DNA of 8,437 nucleotides from Betaproteobacteria bacterium (GCA_947456915.1 CANGUQ010000147.1:1-8437); one strand, 5' to 3'. Positions 1-6,499 are shown, numbered from the stretch's first letter. A program made the numbers and translations. Notes: generated by a model from the letters alone, not told the origin.

Positions 1-76
1 CAGCGCGAGCACGCGGTCGAGCGCCGACCGGCCCCGGGCCGGAAATTGCCTGACGGCCGCAACAGGCTGCAGGGGC
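1..76. other. Left edge, no assignable gene
   Basis: No frame gives a recognisable protein end or start. One plus frame ends at a TGA at 51-53 and could be the tail of an upstream gene, but the 16 residues visible match nothing I know. A short stem CCGGCC/GGCCGG (28-33 with 37-42) may belong to an upstream transcript end. Confidence 0.3.
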
Positions 77-110
77 GAGTCACGAAACTGTCACGGTGGG
101 TCATTACCAT
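77..110 (+). promoter_or_regulatory. Pho box and -10 element of the pst operon promoter
   Basis: Two heptamers, GAGTCAC (77-83) and CTGTCAC (88-94), are separated by GAAA, giving the 11-base period of a PhoB box (family consensus CTGTCAT-N4-CTGTCAT). The second heptamer matches the consensus except for C in place of the final T; the first matches in GTCA. Ten bases after the box lies TACCAT (105-110), a 4/6 match to TATAAT. This is the arrangement of PhoB-activated promoters, where the box replaces the -35 element. A further GGTCAT at 99-104 is out of phase by one base. Transcription would begin near 117, giving a leader of about 70 bases. PhoB control is inferred from sequence and from the downstream phosphate genes. 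Confidence 0.75.
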
Positions 111-187
111 CGGCCCGGCTGAAAGGTGAGCGCCGCTGGCGCCGCCCTCGCGCCTGTTCGCGCCGCTTCCAAAGCCCCGGAGATCTC

Positions 188-1201
188 ATGACCCTCAGAC
201 GCAATTTCATCTCGACCACCCTGCTGGCCTTCGTCGCCGGCGCCTTCACCGCGCCAGCGGTGCTCGCACAGACCCCGCCGACGATCCGCGTCGACGGCTC
301 CAGCACCGTGTTCCCGATCATGGAGGCGGTGGCCGAGGAGTTCCAGAAGGCGCAGAAGGGTGCAGTGCGCATGACGGTGGGCATTTCCGGCACCGGCGGC
401 GGGTTTCGCAAGTTCTGCCGCGGCGAGACCGACATCCAGAACGCATCGCGCCCGATCTCGCGCAAGGAAATGGAAGAGTGCCGCGCCAACGGTGTGGCCT
501 ACATCGAGATGCCGGTGGCGTTCGACGCGCTGTCGGTGGCGGTCAATCCGAAGAACACCTGGATGAAGCAGATCACCGTCGATCAGTTGCGCACGATCTG
601 GGAGCCGGCGGCGGAGAAGAAAATCACGCGCTGGAACCAGGTCGATCCGTCCTGGCCCGACGCGCCGATCGCGCTGTTCGGTGCGGGAACCGACTCGGGC
701 ACATTCGATTACTTCACCGAGGCGATCATGGGCAAGTCGCGTGCGAGCCGCACCGACTTCACCGCCAGTGAAGACGACAACGTACTGGTACAGGGCGTGA
801 GCCGCAATCTGAACGCGATGGGCTTCTTCGGCTTCTCCTACTACTGGGAGAACCGCAAGCAGCTGCGCGCGGTGCCGATCGTTGCCCGCGGCGCGTCCAA
901 GGGCGTGGAGCCGTCGCCGGAGACGGTGGAGAACGGCACCTACACGCCGCTGTCGCGTCCGATCTTCATCTACATCGCGGCCAAGGCTGCCGAGCGCAAG
1001 GAGATCGGCGAGATGGTCGCGTTCATGACCAAGAACTCCGAGCGACTGGTGCGCGACGTGAAGTACGTCCCGCTGCCCGCTCGCGTGTACGCCGCCAATC
1101 AGCAGACGTTCGGCAAGCGAATCCTGGGTACGAAGTTCGGCGGCGAGAACAAGGTCGGTCTGACCATCGACGAACTGATGAAGCTCGAGCGCGTGCAGTA
1201 A
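188..1201 (+). CDS. pstS: Phosphate ABC transporter, periplasmic phosphate-binding protein PstS
   Basis: Protein of 337 residues that captures phosphate in the periplasm and delivers it to the PstCA permease. Residues 1-27 form a signal peptide: basic MTLRRN, a hydrophobic core, then a likely cut after AVLA. Phosphate-binding segments are visible: DGSSTVFP (36-43), GISGTGGGF (65-73) with GETDIQNASRPI (79-90), and GAGTDSGTF (165-173). These loops resemble the PstS/SphX type common in cyanobacteria and proteobacteria. C77 and C98 flank the second loop and could form a disulfide in the periplasm. The ATG at 188 has GGAG at 179-182, five bases upstream. It is the first gene of pstSCAB, behind a Pho box. 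The 201-base gap before pstC holds two hairpins, which fits a need for more binding protein than permease. Confidence 0.95.
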   Translation: MTLRRNFISTTLLAFVAGAFTAPAVLAQTPPTIRVDGSSTVFPIMEAVAEEFQKAQKGAVRMTVGISGTGGGFRKFCRGETDIQNASRPISRKEMEECRANGVAYIEMPVAFDALSVAVNPKNTWMKQITVDQLRTIWEPAAEKKITRWNQVDPSWPDAPIALFGAGTDSGTFDYFTEAIMGKSRASRTDFTASEDDNVLVQGVSRNLNAMGFFGFSYYWENRKQLRAVPIVARGASKGVEPSPETVENGTYTPLSRPIFIYIAAKAAERKEIGEMVAFMTKNSERLVRDVKYVPLPARVYAANQQTFGKRILGTKFGGENKVGLTIDELMKLERVQ

Positions 1202-1233
1202 GCGCGGCTGAAGTTGTACAGATTGTAAGGACA

Positions 1234-1258
1234 CAACGCCGCGCGATGCGCGGCGTTG
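1234..1258 (+). other. Intercistronic hairpin 1 after pstS
   Basis: An 11-bp perfect stem starts 32 bases after the pstS stop: 1234-1244 pairs with 1248-1258, leaving loop GAT (1245-1247). No T-run follows, so it is not a classical Rho-independent terminator. Hairpins between a binding-protein gene and its permease genes often protect the upstream mRNA from 3' decay; that role here is inferred. Confidence 0.6.
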
Positions 1259-1266
1259 GCTGGAAC

Positions 1267-1285
1267 CGCCGCGCACCGCGCGGCG
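1267..1285 (+). other. Intercistronic hairpin 2 after pstS, same stem arms as hairpin 1
   Basis: CGCCGCGC (1267-1274), loop ACC, GCGCGGCG (1278-1285): an 8-bp perfect stem whose two arms are identical to the core of the hairpin 30 bases upstream (1237-1244 and 1248-1255). The arms can therefore also pair crosswise, giving alternative folds. No T-run follows. The remainder of the pstS-pstC gap up to 1402 shows no gene. Confidence 0.55.
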
Positions 1286-1402
1286 TCGGCTTCACCGGCA
1301 CAGTTGCCTGGCGAGACGGGGCGCACAGGCTACGGGCCGTCGGCAGGTTCGGTCAGCACAGGCCTCACGCGCGCGTGCGCGCAGCGTCACCAGCGAGATA
1401 AC

Positions 1403-2359
1403 ATGCCGCCACCTCCAACAGACATCGCTCAGGACGCAGGCACCATGGCGTCGGGTATCGAAGGCCGTCTCGGCCACAATACGGCTCGGCACGTGAAGGA
1501 ACGCGTGATCGAGGCGATCCTGTTCTTCGCGGCGTCCTCGGCGGTGGCGGTGACGATCGCGATCGTCGGCATCCTGCTGTACGAATCGGCAGGGTTCTTC
1601 GAGCACGTGACGGTCTGGGAGTTCCTCACCGGCACCGTGTGGACCCCCCTGTTCAACGACCCGAAGTTCGGCATCCTGCCGCTGGTGGCGGGCACGCTGA
1701 CCGTGGCGGCGGTGGCGCTGGCGGTGGCGATCCCGATGGGGACGATCATCGCGCTGTACCTGTCGGAGTTCGCGCCGCACTCGGTGCGCGAGACGGTGAA
1801 GCCCTTCCTCGAACTGCTCGAAGCGGTGCCGACCGTCGTCTTCGGCTACTTCGCGCTGCTCTACTTCACCCCGTTCCTGCAGATCTTCGTGCCCGGGCTG
1901 CCCGGCTTCAACATGCTGGCGCCGGGCATCGTGATCGGCGTGATGATCATTCCCTACATCAGCTCGGTGTCCGAGGACGCGATGCGCGCGGTGCCGATGT
2001 CGATGCGCGAGGGTTCGTATGCGATGGGTGCCACACGCTTCCAGACCGCGATTCGCGTGGTCACCCCGGCCGCCATCTCGGGCATCGTCGCCGCCTACGT
2101 GCTGGCGGTATCGCGTGCGATCGGCGAGACGATGGTCGTGGCGATCGCCGCCGGACTGCAGCCGACCTTCACCTTCAATCCGATGGAACCGGCAGCCACG
2201 ATCACCGCATTCATCGTGCAGGTGAGCATGGGCGATCTGCCGCACGGGTCGATCGGCTACCAGAGCATCTTCGCCGCCGGCCTGGTGCTCGTATGCATGA
2301 CGCTCGCGCTCAACATCTTCGGCCACTTCATGCGCAAGCGTTACCGCGAGGTGTACTGA
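1403..2359 (+). CDS. pstC: Phosphate ABC transporter permease PstC
   Basis: Inner-membrane permease of 318 residues, one half of the PstCA phosphate channel. Hydrophobic segments run at about 36-60, 92-118, 142-165, 175-190, 221-250 and 286-312, matching a six-helix topology. The cytoplasmic EAA loop that docks onto PstB is at about 191-215 (EDAMRAVP, then EGSYAMGATRFQT), followed by SRAIGETM (237-244), a strongly conserved PstC/PstA segment. The ATG at 1403 gives the usual family length (E. coli PstC has 319). The frame is open back to an ATG at 1256, but that stretch crosses the hairpins and is low-complexity. An ATG at 1445 is a possible alternative. Only a weak GAGA precedes 1403, so the exact start is less sure than the gene. 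It ends one base before pstA. Confidence 0.93.
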   Translation: MPPPPTDIAQDAGTMASGIEGRLGHNTARHVKERVIEAILFFAASSAVAVTIAIVGILLYESAGFFEHVTVWEFLTGTVWTPLFNDPKFGILPLVAGTLTVAAVALAVAIPMGTIIALYLSEFAPHSVRETVKPFLELLEAVPTVVFGYFALLYFTPFLQIFVPGLPGFNMLAPGIVIGVMIIPYISSVSEDAMRAVPMSMREGSYAMGATRFQTAIRVVTPAAISGIVAAYVLAVSRAIGETMVVAIAAGLQPTFTFNPMEPAATITAFIVQVSMGDLPHGSIGYQSIFAAGLVLVCMTLALNIFGHFMRKRYREVY

Positions 2360-2360
2360 G

Positions 2361-3302
2361 ATGGGTCAATACACGGAAATCTCGCAGCAGCGCATCGAAG
2401 AGATGCGCGTGATGATCGGGCATCGCAAGGTGCGCGATCACATGTTCGCGTTGCTCGGGTTGGTGTGCATGATGATCGCCGTGCTCACCATGCTCGGCTC
2501 CTTCGCCAGCCTGCTGTTCGACGGCTGGGCGCGCCTGACCCCGGAGTTCTTCACCAACTTCCCATCGCGCCGCGCCGAGAATGCCGGCATCCTGTCAGCC
2601 TGGGTCGGCACCACGCTGGTGATGGTGGTCACCGTGTTTGCCGCGGTGCCGCTGGGGGTCGGGGCGGCCGTGTACCTCGAGGAGTACGCGAAGAAGAACT
2701 GGCTCACCGACATCATCGAGATCAACGTCACCAACCTGGCCGGCGTGCCGTCGATCATCTACGGCCTGCTCGCGCTCGGCCTGTTCGTGTACATCCTGGG
2801 GCTGGGGGAGAGCGTGGTGGCGGCCGGCCTCACGCTGGCGCTGCTGATCCTGCCGATCGTCATCGTGTCCACGCGCGAGGCGCTGCGTGCGGTACCGAGC
2901 GCGATTCGCGAAGGCGCCTACGCGCTCGGGGCCACGCGCTGGCAGATGGTGTCCGACCATCTGCTGCCCTACTCGCGCGGCGGCATCCTCACTGGCGTGA
3001 TCATCGGCATGTCGCGTGCGATCGGCGAGACCGCGCCGATCATCACGATCGGTGCGCTTACCTTCATCGCCTTCCTGCCGCCTGCACCGATCAAGGCCGA
3101 AGCGCCATTCGTGAGCTTCGACTGGCTGTGGGCGCCGTTCACCGTACTGCCCATTCAGATGTTCAACTGGGTGTCGCGACCCGACAAGGCATTCGCAGAG
3201 AATGCCGCTGCGGCCGGTGTCGTGCTGATCGTGATGACACTGCTGATGAACGGCATCGCGATCTATCTGCGATACCAGATCAGGAAGAAGATCAAATGGT
3301 AG
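2361..3302 (+). CDS. pstA: Phosphate ABC transporter permease PstA
   Basis: Second inner-membrane permease subunit, 313 residues, which pairs with PstC. The N-terminal 25 residues are polar and cytoplasmic. Hydrophobic segments follow at about 28-53, 78-105, 128-148, 152-171, 205-240 and 284-305. The EAA loop is at about 173-196 (EALRAVPSAIREGAYALGA), and SRAIGETAPI (218-227) mirrors the matching segment of PstC, reflecting their shared ancestry. The start at 2361 lies one base after the pstC stop, so the two are almost certainly translationally coupled. Its 3' end overlaps pstB by seven bases. Length is close to the family norm (E. coli 296). Confidence 0.94.
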   Translation: MGQYTEISQQRIEEMRVMIGHRKVRDHMFALLGLVCMMIAVLTMLGSFASLLFDGWARLTPEFFTNFPSRRAENAGILSAWVGTTLVMVVTVFAAVPLGVGAAVYLEEYAKKNWLTDIIEINVTNLAGVPSIIYGLLALGLFVYILGLGESVVAAGLTLALLILPIVIVSTREALRAVPSAIREGAYALGATRWQMVSDHLLPYSRGGILTGVIIGMSRAIGETAPIITIGALTFIAFLPPAPIKAEAPFVSFDWLWAPFTVLPIQMFNWVSRPDKAFAENAAAAGVVLIVMTLLMNGIAIYLRYQIRKKIKW

Positions 3303-4099
3303 CCGAAGCCACGATGCATACCCCGACGTCCGCCGCCACGCGAGCGAAGGCCGACGTGCGCGGCCTGAACTTCTACTACGGCGAGAAGCAGGCGCTGAAG
3401 GACATCAACATCACGGTGCAGGACAAGAAGGTCACTGCACTGATCGGTCCTTCGGGCTGCGGCAAGTCGACGCTGCTGCGCTGCTTCAACCGCATGCACG
3501 ACCTCTATCCGGGCAATCGCTATGAAGGCGAGATCATCCTGCACCCGGACAACCTGAACATCCTCGGCGCGAACGTCGATCCGATCGAGGTCAGGATGCG
3601 CCTGTCGATGGTGTTCCAGAAGCCCAACCCGTTCCCGAAGTCGATCTACGAGAACGTCGCGTACGGCTTGCGCGTGCGCAGCGTGCGCAAGCGCGCGATC
3701 CTCGACGAGAAGGTCGAGGAGGCGCTGCGCGGCGCCGCACTGTGGGAGGAGGTGAAGAACCGCCTCGGCGACATGGCGTTCAACCTCTCCGGCGGACAGC
3801 AGCAGCGCCTGTGCATCGCGCGCGCGCTCGCCGCGGATCCCGAACTGCTCTTGTTCGACGAGCCGACCTCGGCGCTGGATCCGATCGCCACCGCGAGCAT
3901 CGAGCAGCTGATCAGCGAGCTGAAGAGCCGCGTCACCATCCTGATCGTGACCCACAACATGCAGCAGGCGGCGCGCGTGTCGGACTACACCGCCTACATG
4001 TATCTGGGCGAGATGATCGAATTCGGCGTGACCGAGACGCTGTTCGTGAAGCCGACGAAGAAACAGACCGAAGACTACATCACCGGGCGCTTCGGCTGA
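3296..4099 (+). CDS. pstB: Phosphate ABC transporter ATP-binding protein PstB
   Basis: Cytoplasmic ATPase of 267 residues that powers phosphate import through PstCA. All ABC motifs are intact: Walker A GPSGCGKST (51-59), Q-loop with Q108 in VFQKPNPFP, signature LSGGQQQR (164-171), Walker B LLLFDEP (184-190), D-loop SALD (192-195) and H-loop H220 in VTHNMQQA. The VFQKPNPFP and YENVAYGLR segments are typical of PstB rather than other importers. The ATG at 3296 overlaps the pstA stop and has AGGA at 3282-3285; an ATG at 3314 is the alternative and would cost six residues. PstB usually precedes phoU, which is absent here: the next gene is convergent. Confidence 0.95.
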   Translation: MVAEATMHTPTSAATRAKADVRGLNFYYGEKQALKDINITVQDKKVTALIGPSGCGKSTLLRCFNRMHDLYPGNRYEGEIILHPDNLNILGANVDPIEVRMRLSMVFQKPNPFPKSIYENVAYGLRVRSVRKRAILDEKVEEALRGAALWEEVKNRLGDMAFNLSGGQQQRLCIARALAADPELLLFDEPTSALDPIATASIEQLISELKSRVTILIVTHNMQQAARVSDYTAYMYLGEMIEFGVTETLFVKPTKKQTEDYITGRFG

Positions 4100-4124
4100 G
4101 CCAGGTGATCGCCGCCGAGCGGGG

Positions 4125-4148
4125 CGCTCCCTGCAGCCTGCAGGAGCG
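4125..4148. terminator. Hairpin in the convergent pstB / ArsR-gene gap
   Basis: CGCTCC (4125-4130), bulged C (4131), TGCA (4132-4135), loop GCC, TGCA (4139-4142), GGAGCG (4143-4148): a 10-bp stem with one bulge, in the 79 bases between two convergent stops. No T-run follows on either strand, so it is a candidate bidirectional 3'-end structure rather than a textbook terminator. Confidence 0.4.
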
Positions 4149-4178
4149 AGGCGACCCGGCGGATCGCGGTGGCAGATG

Positions 4179-4598
4179 TCACCCGCAACAGCGTGGGGCC
4201 TCCGCGGCAGTACGCGCCTCGGGCTGCGCCACGGGCAGACACGGATTGCCGCCGCAGCAGTCCGCGGTCAGGGACTGCAGCAGAGCGGCCACTCGGGTGT
4301 AGTCAGCCGAATAATAGGCGTGACGGCCATCGGCTCGGCGGATGACGAGACGACTGCGCGCGAGTTCCCGCAGATGAAACGACAGCGTCGGTGCCGGGAC
4401 GTGCAGTTCGGCGGCAAGATGGCCCGCCGAGCGCCCAGCAGGCCCTGCGCGTACGAGCAGCCGGAACACCTGCAGGCGTGTCGCCTGCGCCAGTGCGGAC
4501 AGCGCGAGCACGATCTCATCGACGGGCAGCGGTGCAGCGCTGCCGTGATCGACAAGGGCAGCAACGGGCTCGACGACGGATTCGACGACGGTTTCCAC
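4179..4598 (-). CDS. ArsR/SmtB-family transcriptional regulator with C-terminal cysteine cluster
   Basis: Protein of 139 residues with a winged-helix fold typical of small dimeric metalloid-, metal- or thiol-responsive repressors. The domain runs from about 26 to 112: LSALAQATRLQVFRLL (33-48), the recognition helix region VPAPTLSFHLRELARSRLV (67-85), then a wing with RRADGRHAYYS (87-97). It lacks the ELCVCDL metalloid site of plasmid ArsR. Instead C114, C115 and C120 (CCGGNPC) follow the last helix, close to the CC-x5-C site described for Acidithiobacillus ferrooxidans ArsR, with C137-C138 at the very end. As(III) sensing is thus a reasonable inference, but no arsenic resistance gene is in view. 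An in-frame TAA lies just upstream of the GTG at 4598 and no ATG is available. No Shine-Dalgarno is seen. It lies 70 bases after the cytochrome gene on the same strand, so it may be cotranscribed or have its own promoter. Confidence 0.85.
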   Translation of the reverse strand: METVVESVVEPVAALVDHGSAAPLPVDEIVLALSALAQATRLQVFRLLVRAGPAGRSAGHLAAELHVPAPTLSFHLRELARSRLVIRRADGRHAYYSADYTRVAALLQSLTADCCGGNPCLPVAQPEARTAAEAPRCCG

Positions 4599-4604
4599 CG
4601 GATG

Positions 4605-4613
4605 ACTTTAGCA
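4605..4613 (-). promoter_or_regulatory. Possible extended -10 element for the ArsR-family gene
   Basis: On the minus strand TG-C-TAAAGT (4613 to 4605) resembles an extended -10 (TGnTATAAT, 4/6 in the hexamer). Six bases separate it from the GTG at 4598, which would put transcription start on or next to the start codon and give a leaderless message. No convincing -35 is seen. This is weak sequence evidence. Confidence 0.3.
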
Positions 4614-4623
4614 TGACATTCGA

Positions 4624-4661
4624 CCGGGATTCCCACCCGGGGCAAGGGGCCGCCGGGCGGC
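4624..4661 (-). other. Two small hairpins after the cytochrome gene
   Basis: On the minus strand, just past the cytochrome stop, a 5-bp stem (4657-4661 with 4649-4653, loop of three) is followed by another 5-bp stem (4636-4640 with 4624-4628, loop of seven). Neither is followed by a clear T-run. They may mark the 3' end of the cytochrome transcript, or the second may be an operator-like inverted repeat in front of the ArsR-family gene. Confidence 0.3.
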
Positions 4662-4668
4662 ACAGCGA

Positions 4669-5070
4669 TCACTTTCCCGGAATCGGAATCGCCGCGGTGC
4701 CGGCCATCTCGATTACCGCGCCCGGCGGCAGCAGACCGCTGCGATGCAGCTGGAAGGCAACGACGGCGAGCTTGTCCTGATCGCTGATCCTTGCCGGGTT
4801 GTCGAACGGCATCAGCATCTGGTTGTATTCGAACAGCCCGAGGGCGGTCTTGAACTTCGACAGCTGGTGGCCGGGACCGAAGATCGGCGTCTTGAATGCC
4901 GCCCCGCCTTCGCCATTGGCACCGTGGCAGAGCGCGCAGTGCTGGGCGTACAGTTGCGCTCCGTGCCTGACCTGAGCCGACTCGGCCTGGGCATGCACGC
5001 TGTGGGCGCCCGCGGCAGCCAGCGCCAGCGCGCCGATGCCAGCGAACGCCGCGATGATCGCGACATGCAT
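4669..5070 (-). CDS. Periplasmic mono-heme c-type cytochrome, probable SorB-like electron acceptor
   Basis: Protein of 133 residues. Residues 1 to about 27 form a signal peptide (hydrophobic core, then HSVHA before QAES). The mature part is a single class I cytochrome c domain: heme motif CALCH (45-49), with the distal ligand most likely M87 in the MPFDNP segment (M85 is the alternative). The tail FQLHRSGLLPPGAVI (106-120) resembles cytochromes paired with SorA/SoxC enzymes. The ATG at 5070 has GGAGAT six bases upstream. It lies 73 bases downstream of the sulfite dehydrogenase gene on the same strand, so the likely role is taking electrons from the Mo subunit and passing them to the respiratory chain. 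Calling it SorB rests on context and length; sequence alone proves only a small exported cytochrome c. Confidence 0.85.
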   Translation of the reverse strand: MHVAIIAAFAGIGALALAAAGAHSVHAQAESAQVRHGAQLYAQHCALCHGANGEGGAAFKTPIFGPGHQLSKFKTALGLFEYNQMLMPFDNPARISDQDKLAVVAFQLHRSGLLPPGAVIEMAGTAAIPIPGK

Positions 5071-5100
5071 CAGTTGATCTCCACAGTATTGCGGCAGATC

Positions 5101-5131
5101 GCTGGCGGGCGCGGCAGCGGCGCCCGCCAGC
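5101..5131 (-). other. Perfect 12-bp intercistronic hairpin between dehydrogenase and cytochrome genes
   Basis: GCTGGCGGGCGC (5101-5112) and GCGCCCGCCAGC (5120-5131) form a perfect 12-bp stem with a seven-base loop, 12 bases after the dehydrogenase stop. In the direction of transcription (leftward) no T-run follows, so full termination is unlikely. It may stabilise the upstream message or lower read-through into the cytochrome gene; the function is inferred. Confidence 0.65.
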
Positions 5132-5143
5132 GCTGCGCGACGG

Positions 5144-6499
5144 TCAGACCGCCTGGATCTCGAAACGCGGGATGGCGTTGTTCGCCATGCCCAGTTCGTT
5201 GAACGGCACGGCTGCCGGCTGGGTGTTTCCGGCCCGATCGGTGGCGCGCGTCTCGATCGTGTGCACGCCGCGTGCAGCGAGCCACGGGAACTCGAAGCGC
5301 ACCCATGTATAGCGGCCGAGATTGGGTTCGACGATGCGCGCCTGCGTCCAGCCGCCGCCGTTGATCTGGTACTCGACGCGCCGGATGCCCTGTGGCGCCC
5401 AAGCGTAGCCGGTCATCGTGCGCTGACCGACGGTGACGGTGGGCAACTGTCCCTTCTGCAGCGGGTAGTTGGCAGGCAGGCTCGGCGAATCGCGCAGTAC
5501 CAGGGGAACCGTCAGCGTGCTCTTCACGTTCATCCAGCGCACCGGGGTGCCGCGGATGTCCTTGGCCGTGATGCCGCTGCGGAACTCGTCGTTCGGGCCG
5601 GGCGTCTCCGCCGCGTAGTCCGGGCCGATATACACCTCGCCGCGCGTGTTCAGGCGGACCCAGAACCGGTTGGGCGAGATCTTGATCTCCGTCACCCACT
5701 TCGTGCTGGCAGCCCCGCCCCATCCGGGAACCATCACGCGTACCGGAAAACCGTGGTCCGGACCGAGGTCCTGACCGTTCATCCGGAAGGCGAGCCCGAT
5801 GTCGTTCGGCCGCTCGAGAATGTCGCGCACGGGCATCGGTCGCCCGATGTCGCCCGCGCCATCGACCCCGCTCCAGAACAGCACCTCGAGTGCGTTCGAA
5901 CGCAGGCCGACCAGATCGAAGATCTCCGACATGGGGACGTAGCGCCACTCGGCGAGGCCCACGGCGCCCATGCCCCAGTTGCCGCCTGCGACGTCCTTCA
6001 TCTTCTGCTGTTCCCAGAACAGGGTGCGCGCGTTACCGTGGCACTCCATCGTCGCGAAGATCGTGCGCGAAGGCAGGCGCAGCAGGTCCTCGTAGCTCAG
6101 GGTGACCGGGCGCTCGACCGAGTCGCCGTGAATCCGCAGCCGCCAGTTCTCGGCGCGCAGTTGCGGGTGCGAGTCGATCGTGGGCGTCGGATAGTGATTG
6201 CGGACGTAGAACTGCTCGATCGGCGTGACTAATGAGTCGAACCGGTGCCACGGCCCGGTACGTACGGTCGCGCCGATGTTGATGAGCTGCGAATCGTCCT
6301 TGACGATGATGCGTTTCGGTGGTGTGGCCGGCGCGGCAGGCGCGTTCTGCGCCAGCGCCGCGCTGCCGGTGGCAGCGCCGGCCACTCCGGCAGCCGTCCA
6401 GGCTGCGACATTGAGGAAGTCGCGACGGCCGAGGCGGTTCGCTCCCAGCGCGTCGCGGGCCACGCGATCCTGTTCGTCGATCAGGCGCTTCTCTGACAT
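5144..6499 (-). CDS. sorA: SorA-type periplasmic sulfite dehydrogenase, molybdenum subunit
   Basis: Protein of 451 residues in the sulfite oxidase family, likely oxidising sulfite to sulfate in the periplasm with a bound molybdopterin cofactor. The N-terminus carries a Tat signal: GRRDFLN (24-30), a hydrophobic stretch to about 50, and ALAQNA as the likely cut region. Active-site residues line up with Starkeya SorA: R100 and H102 in YVRNHY, the Mo-ligating C153 in TMECHGNAR, and R158 five residues later. HGFPVRVMVPGWGG and KW (249-268) are the usual cofactor-domain signature. The dimerisation domain follows at about 320-450. C153 is the only cysteine. The ATG at 6499 has GGAGG five bases upstream; an upstream in-frame extension to 6553 lacks this and is rejected. 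The cytochrome gene lies downstream. SoxC (sulfane dehydrogenase) is a related possibility, but no sox gene or diheme SoxD is present. Confidence 0.85.
   Translation of the reverse strand: MSEKRLIDEQDRVARDALGANRLGRRDFLNVAAWTAAGVAGAATGSAALAQNAPAAPATPPKRIIVKDDSQLINIGATVRTGPWHRFDSLVTPIEQFYVRNHYPTPTIDSHPQLRAENWRLRIHGDSVERPVTLSYEDLLRLPSRTIFATMECHGNARTLFWEQQKMKDVAGGNWGMGAVGLAEWRYVPMSEIFDLVGLRSNALEVLFWSGVDGAGDIGRPMPVRDILERPNDIGLAFRMNGQDLGPDHGFPVRVMVPGWGGAASTKWVTEIKISPNRFWVRLNTRGEVYIGPDYAAETPGPNDEFRSGITAKDIRGTPVRWMNVKSTLTVPLVLRDSPSLPANYPLQKGQLPTVTVGQRTMTGYAWAPQGIRRVEYQINGGGWTQARIVEPNLGRYTWVRFEFPWLAARGVHTIETRATDRAGNTQPAAVPFNELGMANNAIPRFEIQAV

Noticed and set aside
104..1276. Long minus-strand open frame opposite pstS
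   Set aside because: Antisense shadow caused by GC-rich third positions; the protein is Arg/His/Leu-rich without motifs, while the plus strand encodes a clear PstS.
1256..1402. Longer PstC start at 1256
   Set aside because: The extra 49 residues cross the hairpin region and have no family counterpart; starting at 1403 gives the normal PstC length.
1292..2326. Long minus-strand open frame opposite pstC
   Set aside because: Low-complexity His/Arg/Asp-rich translation typical of an antisense shadow; pstC on the plus strand is unambiguous.
2465..3295. Apparent N-terminal extension of pstB through pstA in another frame
   Set aside because: The first 277 residues are out-of-frame pstA; the real PstB start is at 3296, with a ribosome-binding site and the family length.
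4268..4672. Second minus-strand frame overlapping the ArsR-family gene
   Set aside because: Cys/Arg/Ser-rich shadow frame; the ArsR domain is in the other frame.
5261..6232. Plus-strand open frame opposite sorA
   Set aside because: Composition is that of an antisense shadow, with no domain; the minus strand encodes a full sulfite oxidase-family protein.
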